From positions 124,001 through 188,000 of the forward strand of contig JBARMB010000107.1 in the NCBI GenBank assembly GCA_049802235.1: 64,000 bases of DNA. Direction: 5' to 3'. Shown piece after piece: positions 54,358-63,823 of this stretch. Position 1 is the stretch's first letter, and each line of letters begins with the position of its first letter. This DNA comes from VBDM01 sp049802235. GTDB lineage: Bacteria > Pseudomonadota > Gammaproteobacteria > Burkholderiales > SG8-39. The translations under genes were made by a program, and so were the position numbers. A model generated the notes under the pieces. That model worked only from the letters and a program-made list of their open reading frames with translations. It was not told where the DNA came from and searched no databases.

Positions 54358-55775
54358 ACCTTGACTATTTTCATCGTATTCGTCCCGCCCGCCGTGCCGA
54401 TCGGCTCGCCTATGGTCAGGACGATGAGGTCGCCTTTCTGCACCACGCCGTTCTTCACCAGGACGTTCTCGGCTTCCTCGAGCAGCTCCTCGCGGTCGTG
54501 GCCGATGTATTTCACCATCAGCGGATAGGTGTCGCGAAACAGTGAACAACGATAGCGCGTCGTGGTCTGGGAAGTGAGCGCGTAGATCGGCACGCCGCAG
54601 TTCAGCCGCGACATCCACAGCGCAGTCGAGCCCGATTCGGTCAGCGCCGCGATCGCCTTGACCTTGAGGTGATAAGCGGTGAACAGCGCCGCCATGGCGA
54701 TGGACTGGTCGACGCGCGTGAAGACGCGGCGCAGGAAATGCTCGTCGAGCGTGACTTCGGCGGAGTCCTCGGCCACCTCGCAGATGCGGCTCATCGCCGC
54801 GACGGTCTCGACCGGATATTTGCCGCTGGCGGTTTCCGCCGAGAGCATCACCGCGTCGGTGCCGTCGAGCACGGCGTTGGCGACGTCGGACACCTCGGCG
54901 CGGGTCGGAACGGGGCTCGAGATCATCGATTCCATCATCTGTGTCGCGGTGATGGTGATCTTGTTCTGCTCCCGCGCGAGCCTGATCATGCGCTTTTGCA
55001 GGGCAGGGACGGAGGCGTCGCCGACTTCGACGGCAAGGTCGCCGCGCGCCACCATGATGCCTTCGCAGGCCGACATGATGTCCAGCAGGGCTTTTGGCTC
55101 GACGGCTTCGGCGCGCTCGATCTTGGCAATGAGGAAGGCATTGCCCCCCGCCGCGAGCATCAGTTGCCGCGCCATGTACATGTCGGCACTCGATTTCGGG
55201 AACGACACCGCGAGATAGTCGGCCTTGAGCTGCGCCGCGGTGCGGACGTCCTCCATGTCCTTGGGAGTAAGCGCCGGCGCGGTCAGCCCGCCGCCGAGCC
55301 GGTTGATGCCCTTGTTGTTGGAGAGCACGCCGCCGTGGCGCACGCGGCAGTGCACTTCGGCGCCCACGACCTTCTCCACGTCGAACACGATGCGGCCGTC
55401 ATCGAGCAGCAGCACGTCGCCCGCGCGCACGTCGCGGGGCAGCTCCTTGTAGTCGAGGCCGACGCCTGTCTCGTCACCGAGCTCGCGCTCGGCGTCGAGC
55501 ACGAACGCGTCCCCCGGCATGAGGCTGACCTTGCCGTCCTTGAACTTGCCGACGCGGATCTTCGGCCCCTGCAGGTCGGCCATGATGCCGACGGTGCGGC
55601 CGGTCTTGCGGCAGGTGTCACGCACGAGTTCCGCGCGGCGGAGGTGGTCCTCGGCGCTGCCGTGAGAGAAATTCATGCGCACCACGTCGACGCCGGCGAG
55701 GAACATGCGCTCGAGGGTCTCGGCATCGCTCGATGCGGGGCCGAGCGTGGCGACGATCTTGGTGCTTCTGAGCAT
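54336..55775 (-). CDS. pyk: Pyruvate kinase
   Basis: 479 residues, full length. It begins MLRSTKIVATLGPASSD and has the Mg/K-binding RMNFSHG and the active-site signature IARIERAEA-like block (here LIAKIERAEAVEP), MVARGDLAVEVG and ATQMMESM. It converts phosphoenolpyruvate to pyruvate. The last residues (GERRRG) derive from the repeated sequence. Confidence 0.97.
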   Translation of the reverse strand: MLRSTKIVATLGPASSDAETLERMFLAGVDVVRMNFSHGSAEDHLRRAELVRDTCRKTGRTVGIMADLQGPKIRVGKFKDGKVSLMPGDAFVLDAERELGDETGVGLDYKELPRDVRAGDVLLLDDGRIVFDVEKVVGAEVHCRVRHGGVLSNNKGINRLGGGLTAPALTPKDMEDVRTAAQLKADYLAVSFPKSSADMYMARQLMLAAGGNAFLIAKIERAEAVEPKALLDIMSACEGIMVARGDLAVEVGDASVPALQKRMIRLAREQNKITITATQMMESMISSPVPTRAEVSDVANAVLDGTDAVMLSAETASGKYPVETVAAMSRICEVAEDSAEVTLDEHFLRRVFTRVDQSIAMAALFTAYHLKVKAIAALTESGSTALWMSRLNCGVPIYALTSQTTTRYRCSLFRDTYPLMVKYIGHDREELLEEAENVLVKNGVVQKGDLIVLTIGEPIGTAGGTNTMKIVKVGERRRG

Positions 55776-56121
55776 TGACCCCCCGGGAAATGGGTTCTAC
55801 TTTACCAGATGCCTATGACGGGCCTTTGCCTGCGGGAAAGGAAAAGCCCATGGAAAATCCCGACAATCCGGGCTGGCGCACTGTACTCGCCGCGTCGCCC
55901 GCACTGGCGACCGGGGCGGGACTTGCCCCGCCGCCCCAGCCTGGACGCGCTGGAGCGGACCCACGACGGCTCAATGCGCCGCCTCCTCGGAACGCCGGCC
56001 GTCCGGACGCCGGTTGCCGGAAGTTGGGGTGGGCATACGGTTTTTGGCAGCTTGGGGCCGGATTCGGCTATATTTCCGGTCTGCGCCAACGGTCGAGCCC
56101 AAACCTCAAGGGAGAACATCC
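55776..56121. other. Intergenic ~345 bp between pyk and the DGQHR gene, with a weak promoter
   Basis: No gene is evident. A possible promoter for the DGQHR gene is TTGGCA (56044-56049) and TATATT (56069-56074) with a long 19-bp spacer. A divergent pyk promoter should also be here. Confidence 0.4.
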
Positions 56122-57243
56122 GTGCTTGCCACGCAGATTCGACAGAAAGACGGCATTTTCTACTTCGGCAGTTACCGCGCGCCGGAGCTGCTCGCCAAGG
56201 TGCGCTTCATCAGCCGCTTCTACGGCGAAGGCGCGGAAATCGCCCCGGCGCACATCGCCCAGAACGACGAGATTGCGCAGTTCATCGCCAAGATCGAGCG
56301 CACCGACAAGGCTTTCCAGAGGACGCTGTCGCGCGCCAAGGTGCGCCAGCTGAAAAACTTCTACGAGACGGCGATCACGCAGCCCCCGATCCCCGGGACC
56401 GTACTGCTATTCACCTCGGAAAAGCTGCGCTTCCAGGCCCTCAGCGGCACAGAAACCGTGGGCAATCTGTCCGAGCCGCAGCAGAAGTTCCTCATCATCG
56501 ACGGCCAGCACCGGCTCGCGGCGCTGCGCTTCTACCTGGACGAACACCCGGACGACGCCAAAACCATCAACGTTCCGTGCATCATCTTCGACGGCAGGAG
56601 CGAAGACTTCGCCACCGAGATGTTCGTGATCATCAACTCGACGCCGACGCGCATCAACAAGAGCCACCTCGTGGACCTGTACGAGCGCGTGTCCTGGGCG
56701 GAGCCCCACCGCAAGTTCGCCTCGCGCCTCGTCGCCGGCCTCTACAGCGAAGGCGACAGCCCGCTGCGCTACCGCATCAACCGCCTCGGCGGCCGCAGCC
56801 AGCAGGACAAGTGGATCCTGCAGGCGGAGCTGTTCAACGAACTGCACCGCTGGGTCAGCCGCGACTGGCGCCGCATCCAGGTCGCGGGCGGCAGCAGCCG
56901 TGAAGTCCCGCGCTACTACGGCATGTTGCGCGATTTCCTCAAGGCGGCGGAGCGGGTGTGGGGCGAAGCCTGGGGCCACGCGAACTACATGGTGATCAAG
57001 CCGGTGACGCTCAAGGCGATGATCCGCGTATGCGCCGACCTCGCGCGCGAGGACGGCGAGCCGGCCGAAGGCCGCATCAAGCGCTGGGAGGAGCGGCTTG
57101 CGCCCTGGAGCGAGCAGCTGAAAGCGTTCCGCGTCGACGGCTTCTATGAACGCTTCCCTGCCAAGGGCGAGATCGAGCGCGTAAGCCGCGTGCACCGCGA
57201 GCTCGCCCGCATCGCGGGGATCGAAACGCGCGCCGCCAAGTAA
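56122..57243 (+). CDS. Stand-alone DGQHR-domain protein (DndB-like)
   Basis: 373 residues from the GTG at 56122, preceded by GGGAGAA. FLIIDGQHRLAALRFY (about residues 128-143) is the DGQHR motif shared with DndB and ParB-like proteins. FVIINSTPTRINKSHLVDLYE follows, as in the family. C-terminal part helical. DndB represses or works with phosphorothioation genes, but no dnd or restriction genes are near. It is on the plus strand, isolated between minus-strand pyk and pgk, with a dispersed repeat 50 bp downstream, which suggests acquisition. Confidence 0.88.
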   Translation: MLATQIRQKDGIFYFGSYRAPELLAKVRFISRFYGEGAEIAPAHIAQNDEIAQFIAKIERTDKAFQRTLSRAKVRQLKNFYETAITQPPIPGTVLLFTSEKLRFQALSGTETVGNLSEPQQKFLIIDGQHRLAALRFYLDEHPDDAKTINVPCIIFDGRSEDFATEMFVIINSTPTRINKSHLVDLYERVSWAEPHRKFASRLVAGLYSEGDSPLRYRINRLGGRSQQDKWILQAELFNELHRWVSRDWRRIQVAGGSSREVPRYYGMLRDFLKAAERVWGEAWGHANYMVIKPVTLKAMIRVCADLAREDGEPAEGRIKRWEERLAPWSEQLKAFRVDGFYERFPAKGEIERVSRVHRELARIAGIETRAAK

Positions 57244-57292
57244 GCGCGCCTGGCGCAACGGCGGCCTTCCGGTCGAACTTTTGCGGCGACGC

Positions 57293-57366
57293 CAAGAAGC
57301 CGTTTCAGAATGACCGAAATGGCCTCCAATATCGGGGAGCATGAGGGGATGTTTCCCCTCATTTTG
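57293..57366 (-). repeat. Dispersed ~74-bp two-hairpin element, copy 2
   Basis: Reverse complement closely matches 46424-46498, including the GGAGGCC...TTTCGGTCATTCTGAAACGG core. It lies between the convergent DGQHR and pgk stops and might serve as a bidirectional terminator. Confidence 0.85.
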
Positions 57367-57375
57367 TAACCGGCG

Positions 57376-58554
57376 CTACGCAGTCGCCCGCGCTTCGAGG
57401 ATCTCGATCGCGGGCAGCTTTTTCCCTTCGAGGAATTCGAGAAAGGCGCCGCCGCCGGTCGAGATGTAGGAGATCCGGTCGGTCACGCCATATTTGGAGA
57501 TGGCGGCGAGCGTATCGCCGCCGCCGGCGAGGGAGAACGCGCGCGAGCCGGCAATCGCCTGCGCAACGGCTTTCGTTCCCTGTCCGAACTGGTCGAACTC
57601 GAACACGCCCACCGGGCCGTTCCAGACGATGGTGCCGGCTTCGGACAGGCTCTTCGCCAACGCCGCTGCGGTCCGGGGGCCGACATCGAGGATCAGGTCG
57701 TCGTCGTCGACCTCCGCGGCCGGCTTGATCTCGGCCTTCGCCATGGCCGAGAGCTCTTTCGCGCACACCACGTCCACCGGTAGCGGCGCTTCGCCGCCCT
57801 TCGCTTTGAGGATCGCCATGATCGTCCTCGCCTCGGCGACGAGGTCCGGCTCGGCGAGCGACTTGCCGATCTTCATGCCGGCGGCGAGCATGAATGTATT
57901 GGCGATGCCGCCGCCAGGGATCAGGCGATCAACTTTCTCGGCGAGCGCCGCGAGGATGGTGAGCTTGGTCGAGACTTTCGAGCCGGCGACGATGGCGACG
58001 AGCGGCCGCGCCGGGTGCTCGAGCGCCTTCGACAGCGCTTCGATTTCCGCCGCCATCAGCGGCCCGGCGCAGGCGACGGGCGCATACTTGGCGATGCCGT
58101 ACGTGGTCGCCTCGGCCCGGTGCGCGGCGCCGAAGGCGTCGTTGACGTAAACCTCGCACAGCGCCGCCATTTTCCGCGCCAGCGCATCGTCGTTCTTTTT
58201 TTCCCCCTTGTTGAAGCGGCAGTTCTCGAGCAGCACGGCCTTGCCCGGCTCGACCGCCACGCCATCGAGCCAGTCGCGCTTGAGCGGCACGTCGGCGCCG
58301 AGCAGTCCCGAGAGATGCTTCGCCACCGGGGCGAGCGATTCTTTTTCGTCGAACTGGCCTTCGGTCGGCCGACCGAGATGGGAGACGAGCATCAGGCGGG
58401 CGCGTTGCGCCAGCGCCTGCCTGATCCCGGGGAGCGCGGCGCGGATGCGCGTGTCGTCGGTGATTTTCCCGTCCCGGATCGGAACGTTGAAATCGACGCG
58501 CATGAGGACACGCTTTTCGCGCAGGTCGACGCCGGACATCTTGAGGACTGGCAT
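57376..58554 (-). CDS. pgk: Phosphoglycerate kinase
   Basis: 392 residues from the ATG at 58554. VLMRVDFNVPIRDG, LVSHLGRPTEG and the C-terminal IPGGGIANTF and GGGDTLAAISKYG are classical. It interconverts 1,3-bisphosphoglycerate and 3-phosphoglycerate in glycolysis and the Calvin cycle. gap lies upstream on the same strand, with a palindromic element in the gap. Confidence 0.97.
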   Translation of the reverse strand: MPVLKMSGVDLREKRVLMRVDFNVPIRDGKITDDTRIRAALPGIRQALAQRARLMLVSHLGRPTEGQFDEKESLAPVAKHLSGLLGADVPLKRDWLDGVAVEPGKAVLLENCRFNKGEKKNDDALARKMAALCEVYVNDAFGAAHRAEATTYGIAKYAPVACAGPLMAAEIEALSKALEHPARPLVAIVAGSKVSTKLTILAALAEKVDRLIPGGGIANTFMLAAGMKIGKSLAEPDLVAEARTIMAILKAKGGEAPLPVDVVCAKELSAMAKAEIKPAAEVDDDDLILDVGPRTAAALAKSLSEAGTIVWNGPVGVFEFDQFGQGTKAVAQAIAGSRAFSLAGGGDTLAAISKYGVTDRISYISTGGGAFLEFLEGKKLPAIEILEARATA

Positions 58555-58565
58555 TACGAACCCTT

Positions 58566-58700
58566 CACCGCCAAGACGCCAAGAGCGCCAAGGAAGTCTT
58601 GTTTGCGGTGGCTCGGAGCACCATGACAATTCGTCGCGGAATTCTTGGCCCTGCAGGGTCAGATGAACGAGAAAACGTTCTTTCTTGGCGTCTTGGCGGT
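58566..58700. mobile_element. MITE-like element with 19-bp perfect terminal inverted repeats
   Basis: CACCGCCAAGACGCCAAGA (58566-58584) and its exact reverse complement (58682-58700) bound about 97 bp. No protein is encoded. It fills most of the gap between gap and pgk. Similar CCGCCAAGACGCCAAG repeats are recalled from other betaproteobacteria. Confidence 0.65.
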
Positions 58701-58708
58701 GGAAGCTT

Positions 58709-59722
58709 TTACTTCGCGTTCATCAACGCCACGGTGGCATCGAGCATGCGGTTGCTGAAGCCCCACTCGTTGTCGTACCAGCTCGACACTTTCACCAGCG
58801 TGCCTTCGGACACCTTGGTGAGCGTGGCGTCGAAGATCGAGGAAGCCGGATTGTGATTGAAGTCGATCGAGACCAGCGGCTCGGTGTTGTACTGCAGGAT
58901 TCCCTTCAGATCGGTCTCCGAGGCCTGCTTCACGGCGCTGTTCACTTCCTCCACCGTGGTCGGCCGCTTGGCGATGAACGAGAGGTCGACGATCGAAACG
59001 TTGATGGTCGGCACGCGGATGGCGAAGCCGTCAAGCTTGCCGTTCAGCTCGGGCAGCACCAGCCCGACCGCGGCAGCCGCGCCGGTTTTGGTCGGGATCA
59101 TCGACATGGTGGCCGAGCGCGCCCGGCGCAGGTCCTCGTGATAGACGTCGGTGAGCACCTGGTCGTTGGTGTAGGCGTGGATGGTCGTCATCAGGCCGCA
59201 GACCACGCCGATGCGGTCGTGCAGCGCCTTCACCAACGGCGCGAGGCAGTTGGTGGTGCAGGAAGCGTTGGAGATCACCGTGTGCGAAGGCTTGAGCACC
59301 TTGTGGTTCACCCCGTAGACGATGGTCGCGTCCACATCCTTGCCGCCCGGCGCGGAAATGATCACCTTCTTCGCACCCGCAGTCAGATGCGCACCGGCTT
59401 TTTCCTTGCTCGTGAACAGCCCCGTGCACTCGAGCACCACGTCCACTTTCAGCTCCTTCCAGGGCAGCTCCGCCGGGTTGCGCTTGGCGCAGACCTGGAT
59501 ACGGTCGCCGTTCACGACCATGGATTCGCCGTCCACGACGACGGTGCCGGGGAATTTTCCGTGTGCCGTGTCGTAGCGCGTCAGATGCGCGTTGGTGTGC
59601 GCGTTGCCGAGGTCGTTGATGGCAACGAACTGGAGATCGTGCTTCTTTCCGCCCTCGTAATGGGCGCGCAGGGTGTTGCGGCCGATGCGGCCGTAGCCGT
59701 TGATGGCAATTCGAATGGTCAT
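58709..59722 (-). CDS. gap: Glyceraldehyde-3-phosphate dehydrogenase, type I
   Basis: 337 residues. The NAD motif INGYGRIGRNTLRA opens the protein, and the catalytic Cys is in SNASCTTNCLAPL with its His further on. WYDNEWGFSNRMLD closes it. AGGAG precedes the start. It works with tkt and pgk in the same transcription direction; the order tkt-gap-pgk resembles cbb regulons of autotrophs. Confidence 0.97.
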   Translation of the reverse strand: MTIRIAINGYGRIGRNTLRAHYEGGKKHDLQFVAINDLGNAHTNAHLTRYDTAHGKFPGTVVVDGESMVVNGDRIQVCAKRNPAELPWKELKVDVVLECTGLFTSKEKAGAHLTAGAKKVIISAPGGKDVDATIVYGVNHKVLKPSHTVISNASCTTNCLAPLVKALHDRIGVVCGLMTTIHAYTNDQVLTDVYHEDLRRARSATMSMIPTKTGAAAAVGLVLPELNGKLDGFAIRVPTINVSIVDLSFIAKRPTTVEEVNSAVKQASETDLKGILQYNTEPLVSIDFNHNPASSIFDATLTKVSEGTLVKVSSWYDNEWGFSNRMLDATVALMNAK

Positions 59723-59791
59723 CGACTGCTCCTAGAGAAAAAGCGATGCCGCGGATTCGCAGATGTATACCCAGATCGTCCCGTGCCCGTT

Positions 59792-59805
59792 TTGAGCAGG
59801 ATCAA
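59792..59805. promoter_or_regulatory. FNR/Dnr-like box upstream of gap
   Basis: TTGAG, CAGG, ATCAA: nine of ten conserved bases of TTGAT-N4-ATCAA. It lies 70 bp before the gap start and 13 bp from nothing but intergenic sequence after tkt. One match in a short gap could be chance. Confidence 0.4.
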
Positions 59806-59833
59806 TCCGGGGGCGCTTTGCAACGATCCGCGG

Positions 59834-61861
59834 CTAAAGAACACCTTTGACCGCTTTCACGACGTTATCCACGGTGAAGCCGAAAATCCTGAACAGCTCC
59901 GGGCCGGGCGCCGATTCGCCGAAGCGGTCGATCCCGATCACGGCCCCTTCCAGCCCGACGTACTTGCGCCAGCCGTCGGACACGCCCGCCTCCACCGCAA
60001 CCCGCGGAATTCCACGCGGCAGCACCGATTCGCGCCAGGCCGCGTCCTGCCGGTCGAACACGCCGGTGCAGGGCATCGACACCACCCGCACCGCGATGCC
60101 CTCCGCGGCGAGCTTCGCCTGCGCGCCCATGGCGAGCTGCACTTCCGAGCCGGTGGCGATGATGACCGCTTTCGCCGCCTTCGGATCAGCCGCATCGGAC
60201 AGGACGTAGCCGCCGCGGCGGATCGCGGCGATCGCGGTCGCGCCGCGCTTCTGGAACGGCAGGTTCTGGCGCGAGAACAGGAGCGAACTCGGCCCGTCCT
60301 TGCGCTCGATCGCTGCGACCCACGCCAGCGCCGACTCGACACTGTCGCAGGGGCGCCAGACGTCCATGCCCGGAATCAACCGCAGGCTCGCGGCATGCTC
60401 GATCGACTGGTGCGTCGGACCGTCCTCGCCCAGGCCAATCGAGTCGTGGGTAAAGACGAAGATCGAGCGCAGCCGCATCAGCGCAGCCAGCCGCAGGGCG
60501 GCGCGCGAGTAGTCGGAGAAGGTCAGGAAGGTGCCGCCGTAGGGAATGATCCCGCCGTGCAAGGCCATGCCGTTCATGATCGCGCTCATGCCGAACTCGC
60601 GCACGCCGTAAAAGACGTAGTTGCCGCCGTCGTTGCGCACGAACGCCTTCGAGCCGGACCACAGCGTGAGGTTGGAGCCGGCGAGGTCCGCCGAGCCGCC
60701 GACGAGCTGAGGCAGCAGCTTGCCGAGGCCTTCAATGGCGTTCTGCGAGGCCTTGCGCGTCGCGATGGTCTCCGCCTTGGCGTGAATGCGCTCCACCAGT
60801 GCCGCGGTATCGGCCTGCCAGTTCGCGGGCAGCTCGCCGGCCGTGCGGCGCTCGAAGTCCGCGGCAAGCTCGGGATACTGCTTCGCGTACGCCGCGAACC
60901 GCTCCCGCCACGCGCCCTCGAGCTGCGCGCCGTGCTCGCGCGCATCCCATGCCTCGTAGAGGTGCCGCGGGATTTCGAACGGCGGATGACCCCAGCCGAT
61001 GGCCTCGCGCGTGGCCGCCACCTCCTTCTCCCCGAGCGCGGCCCCGTGCGCATCGTGGCTGCCCGCCTTGTTGGGCGAGCCCTTGCCGATCACGGTCTTG
61101 CAGCAGATCAGGGTGGGCTTATCGGCGACGGCATGCGCCGCGCGGACGGCGGCGTCGACGGCTTCGACGTCGTGGCCGTCGACGTTCGCAACGACGTGCC
61201 AGCCATAGGCCTCGAAGCGCTTCGGCGTGTCGTCGGCGAACCAACCCTTGACGTGCCCGTCGATGGAGATGCCGTTGTCGTCATAGAACGCAATCAGCTT
61301 GCCCAGGCCGAGCGTCCCGGCGAGCGAGCAGGCCTCGTGCGAGATGCCTTCCATCATGCAGCCGTCGCCGAGGAACACGTAGGTATGATGGTTGACGATC
61401 TCGAACCACGGCCGGTTGAACTCGGAGGCGAGGATGCGCTCGGCGATGGCCATGCCGACGGCGTTGGCGAGGCCCTGCCCGAGCGGCCCGGTGGTCGTCT
61501 CGACGCCCGGCGCGCAACCGTATTCCGGGTGGCCGGGGGTCTTCGAATGCAGCTGGCGGAAGCGCTTCAGCTCCTCCATCGGCAGCGCATAACCGGTGAG
61601 ATGCAGCAGCGCATACAGCAGCATCGAGCCATGGCCATTGGAGAGGACGAAGCGGTCGCGGTCGGCCCATTGCGGATCGGCCGGGTTGTGGCGCAGGTGC
61701 CGGCTCCACAGCGCGACCGCGATTTCGGCCATTCCCATCGGCATGCCGGGGTGCCCGGAGTTGGCTGCCTGGACCGCGTCCATCGCCAATGCGCGGATCG
61801 CGTTGGCCATCTCGCGCTCGTCGGCCGCGGTGCGAACGCCTGCGGCGGGATTCTTGCTCAT
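59834..61861 (-). CDS. tkt: Transketolase
   Basis: 675 residues, full length. NSGHPGMPMGMAEIAVALW begins the ThDP domain, and FLGDGCMMEGISHEACS is the ThDP/Mg motif. GEDGPTHQSIEH is the conserved pyrimidine-domain motif. It shuttles two-carbon units in the pentose phosphate and Calvin cycles. It is first of the tkt-gap-pgk series on the minus strand. Confidence 0.97.
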   Translation of the reverse strand: MSKNPAAGVRTAADEREMANAIRALAMDAVQAANSGHPGMPMGMAEIAVALWSRHLRHNPADPQWADRDRFVLSNGHGSMLLYALLHLTGYALPMEELKRFRQLHSKTPGHPEYGCAPGVETTTGPLGQGLANAVGMAIAERILASEFNRPWFEIVNHHTYVFLGDGCMMEGISHEACSLAGTLGLGKLIAFYDDNGISIDGHVKGWFADDTPKRFEAYGWHVVANVDGHDVEAVDAAVRAAHAVADKPTLICCKTVIGKGSPNKAGSHDAHGAALGEKEVAATREAIGWGHPPFEIPRHLYEAWDAREHGAQLEGAWRERFAAYAKQYPELAADFERRTAGELPANWQADTAALVERIHAKAETIATRKASQNAIEGLGKLLPQLVGGSADLAGSNLTLWSGSKAFVRNDGGNYVFYGVREFGMSAIMNGMALHGGIIPYGGTFLTFSDYSRAALRLAALMRLRSIFVFTHDSIGLGEDGPTHQSIEHAASLRLIPGMDVWRPCDSVESALAWVAAIERKDGPSSLLFSRQNLPFQKRGATAIAAIRRGGYVLSDAADPKAAKAVIIATGSEVQLAMGAQAKLAAEGIAVRVVSMPCTGVFDRQDAAWRESVLPRGIPRVAVEAGVSDGWRKYVGLEGAVIGIDRFGESAPGPELFRIFGFTVDNVVKAVKGVL

Positions 61862-61952
61862 CGTGGGGATAATTCGGCAGGTGGGGATACGGGCCTATAA
61901 TTATCGGTGAATCTTGCCGCTTTGGCGAGAGCAACGCGAGTCTGGAGGAGAA

Positions 61953-62834
61953 GTGAGCAAGCAAAAAGTCGCTTTCATCGGCCTCGGCGTGATGGGATTT
62001 CCCATGGCCGGCCACCTCGCCGTCAAAGGCGGACACGACGTCACCGTTTTCAATCGCAGCCGCGCCAAGGCGGAAGCCTGGGTCGCCAAGCACGGCGGCA
62101 AGCTCGCCGACACGCCCGCGAAGGCCGCGGAGGGCGCGCAGATCGTGTTCTCCTGCGTCGGCGACGATCCGGATCTGCGTGAGGTAGCGCTGGGGCAAAG
62201 CGGCGCTTTCCAGAAAATGGGCAGGGGCACGATATTCGTCGACCACACCACGGCTTCGGCGAAAGTGGCGCGCGAACTCGCGGCCGAGGCGAAAAAGCGC
62301 GGCTTCGGGTTTCTGGACGCGCCGGTCTCGGGCGGCCAGGCCGGCGCCGAGAACGGCGCGCTGACCGTGATGGTGGGCGGCGACGCCGCGGAATTCGAGC
62401 GCGCCAAGCCGGTCATCGCGCATTTCGCCCGCGCGGTGACGCTGATGGGTCCCCCGGGCGCCGGCCAGCTCACCAAGATGGTGAATCAGATCTGCATCGC
62501 CGGCCTGCTGCAGGGGCTGTCCGAGGGCATCAACTTTGCTCTCGATGCGGGGCTCGACGCGAAACTGGTGCTCGACGTCATTTCCAAGGGAGCGGCACAA
62601 TCCTGGCAGATGGAAAATCGCGGCAAGACCATGGTCGACGACAAATTCGATTTCGGCTTCGCCGTCGACTGGATGCGCAAGGACCTGCGCATCTGCGCCG
62701 AAACTGCGCGCGAGAACGGCGCCCGGATTCCGGTAACGCAACTGGTCGCCGGCTACTACGACGAAATCTCGAAAATGGGCGGCGGGCGCTGGGACACATC
62801 AAGCCTGATCCGGCGCCTGCGCCAAAGGCAGTAA
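61953..62834 (+). CDS. NAD(P)-dependent beta-hydroxyacid dehydrogenase (3-hydroxyisobutyrate/tartronate semialdehyde type)
   Basis: 293 residues from the GTG at 61953, with GGAGGAGAA upstream. The dinucleotide motif is FIGLGVMGFPMAGHLA. The substrate motif is FLDAPVSGGQAGAENGALTVMVGG, and the catalytic Lys is in GQLTKMVNQI. The substrate (3-hydroxyisobutyrate, tartronate semialdehyde or glyoxylate/succinate semialdehyde) cannot be told from sequence. It is divergent from tkt. Confidence 0.92.
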   Translation: MSKQKVAFIGLGVMGFPMAGHLAVKGGHDVTVFNRSRAKAEAWVAKHGGKLADTPAKAAEGAQIVFSCVGDDPDLREVALGQSGAFQKMGRGTIFVDHTTASAKVARELAAEAKKRGFGFLDAPVSGGQAGAENGALTVMVGGDAAEFERAKPVIAHFARAVTLMGPPGAGQLTKMVNQICIAGLLQGLSEGINFALDAGLDAKLVLDVISKGAAQSWQMENRGKTMVDDKFDFGFAVDWMRKDLRICAETARENGARIPVTQLVAGYYDEISKMGGGRWDTSSLIRRLRQRQ

Positions 62835-62935
62835 ATCGTAAATAGGAAATCGAATGCCCGCGGGATGCCGGCCCGGACCGCCCCGGCCGGGGCCTTGCCA
62901 TTCGCGATTCACCATTCCCGATCCCCGGGGCTCCC

Positions 62936-63781
62936 ATGACCATGCCTTTCCAGTGGCCGCCGGCCTATGTCGCGGGCACGCAGCCTCCCGCAGAAGCGCC
63001 GCAGCGCTCGCTCTGGTTCGTGTTCCGCGGCGCCGAGCTGCTGGTCGCCATGGCGCCCGCCCCGGCTGCACTGCCCCATTGCAATAACCCCAAGGATTTG
63101 GGTATGCTGTTGCAGCGGACACAATATCTTGGGGTCCTCGACGAGCTGCACTGCTTCTCCGCCGAAGCCACGGCGGCAACCGCAACGCCGCCGGGATGGG
63201 GCTGGCAGGGCCTGCGGGCGCTGTTCGGCGTGCTCGACGAAGCGCAGTTTGCCCTCGCAGGGCGGGCGCTGCAGATCGTCGAGTGGGACCGCACGCACCA
63301 GTACTGCGGCGCGTGCGGCGTGGCGACGGCGGCGCGCTCGAGCGAGCGCAGCCGTGAGTGCCCGGGCTGCGGGCTGGTGGTGTATCCGCGGCTCGCGCCG
63401 GCGGTGATGGGGCTGGTGCGGCGCGGGAGAGAGCTGCTGCTGGCGCGCTCGCCGCGTTTCCCCACGGGGATGTACAGCGCGCTGGCCGGGTTCGTCGAGC
63501 CGGGAGAAACGCTTGAGCAGTGTTTGGAGCGCGAAGTGTGCGAGGAGGTCGGGGTCCGTCTGCGCAATGTGCGCTACTTCGCCAGCCAGCCGTGGCCGTT
63601 CCCGCATTCGCTCATGATTGCGTTCTTTGCCGACTACGATTCAGGCGAAGTGCGTGCCGACGGTTCGGAAATCGAGGACGCGCGGTGGTTCGATATTGCA
63701 AAATTGCCGCGACTTCCTGCTACAATCAGCATCGCTCGCAGATTGATCGATGCGGCAACAGGGGAGATGCTTGCATCGTAG
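62936..63781 (+). CDS. nudC: NADH pyrophosphatase NudC
   Basis: 281 residues. A zinc ribbon CGACG...CPGCG is followed by the Nudix box GFVEPGETLEQCLEREVCEEVGV and then SQPWPFPHSLM, the SQPWPFPxS motif specific for NADH hydrolysis. NudC also removes NAD caps from RNA in E. coli. It is 101 bp after the dehydrogenase gene. Confidence 0.95.
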   Translation: MTMPFQWPPAYVAGTQPPAEAPQRSLWFVFRGAELLVAMAPAPAALPHCNNPKDLGMLLQRTQYLGVLDELHCFSAEATAATATPPGWGWQGLRALFGVLDEAQFALAGRALQIVEWDRTHQYCGACGVATAARSSERSRECPGCGLVVYPRLAPAVMGLVRRGRELLLARSPRFPTGMYSALAGFVEPGETLEQCLEREVCEEVGVRLRNVRYFASQPWPFPHSLMIAFFADYDSGEVRADGSEIEDARWFDIAKLPRLPATISIARRLIDAATGEMLAS

Positions 63782-63823
63782 GTCGGCATCTCATGTTTCA
63801 ACGGGCGTGAGGATTTATGCAAA

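Noticed and set aside
58685..61900. 1071-codon plus-strand open frame opposite gap and tkt
   Set aside because: Antisense shadow; gap and tkt on the minus strand have all family motifs.
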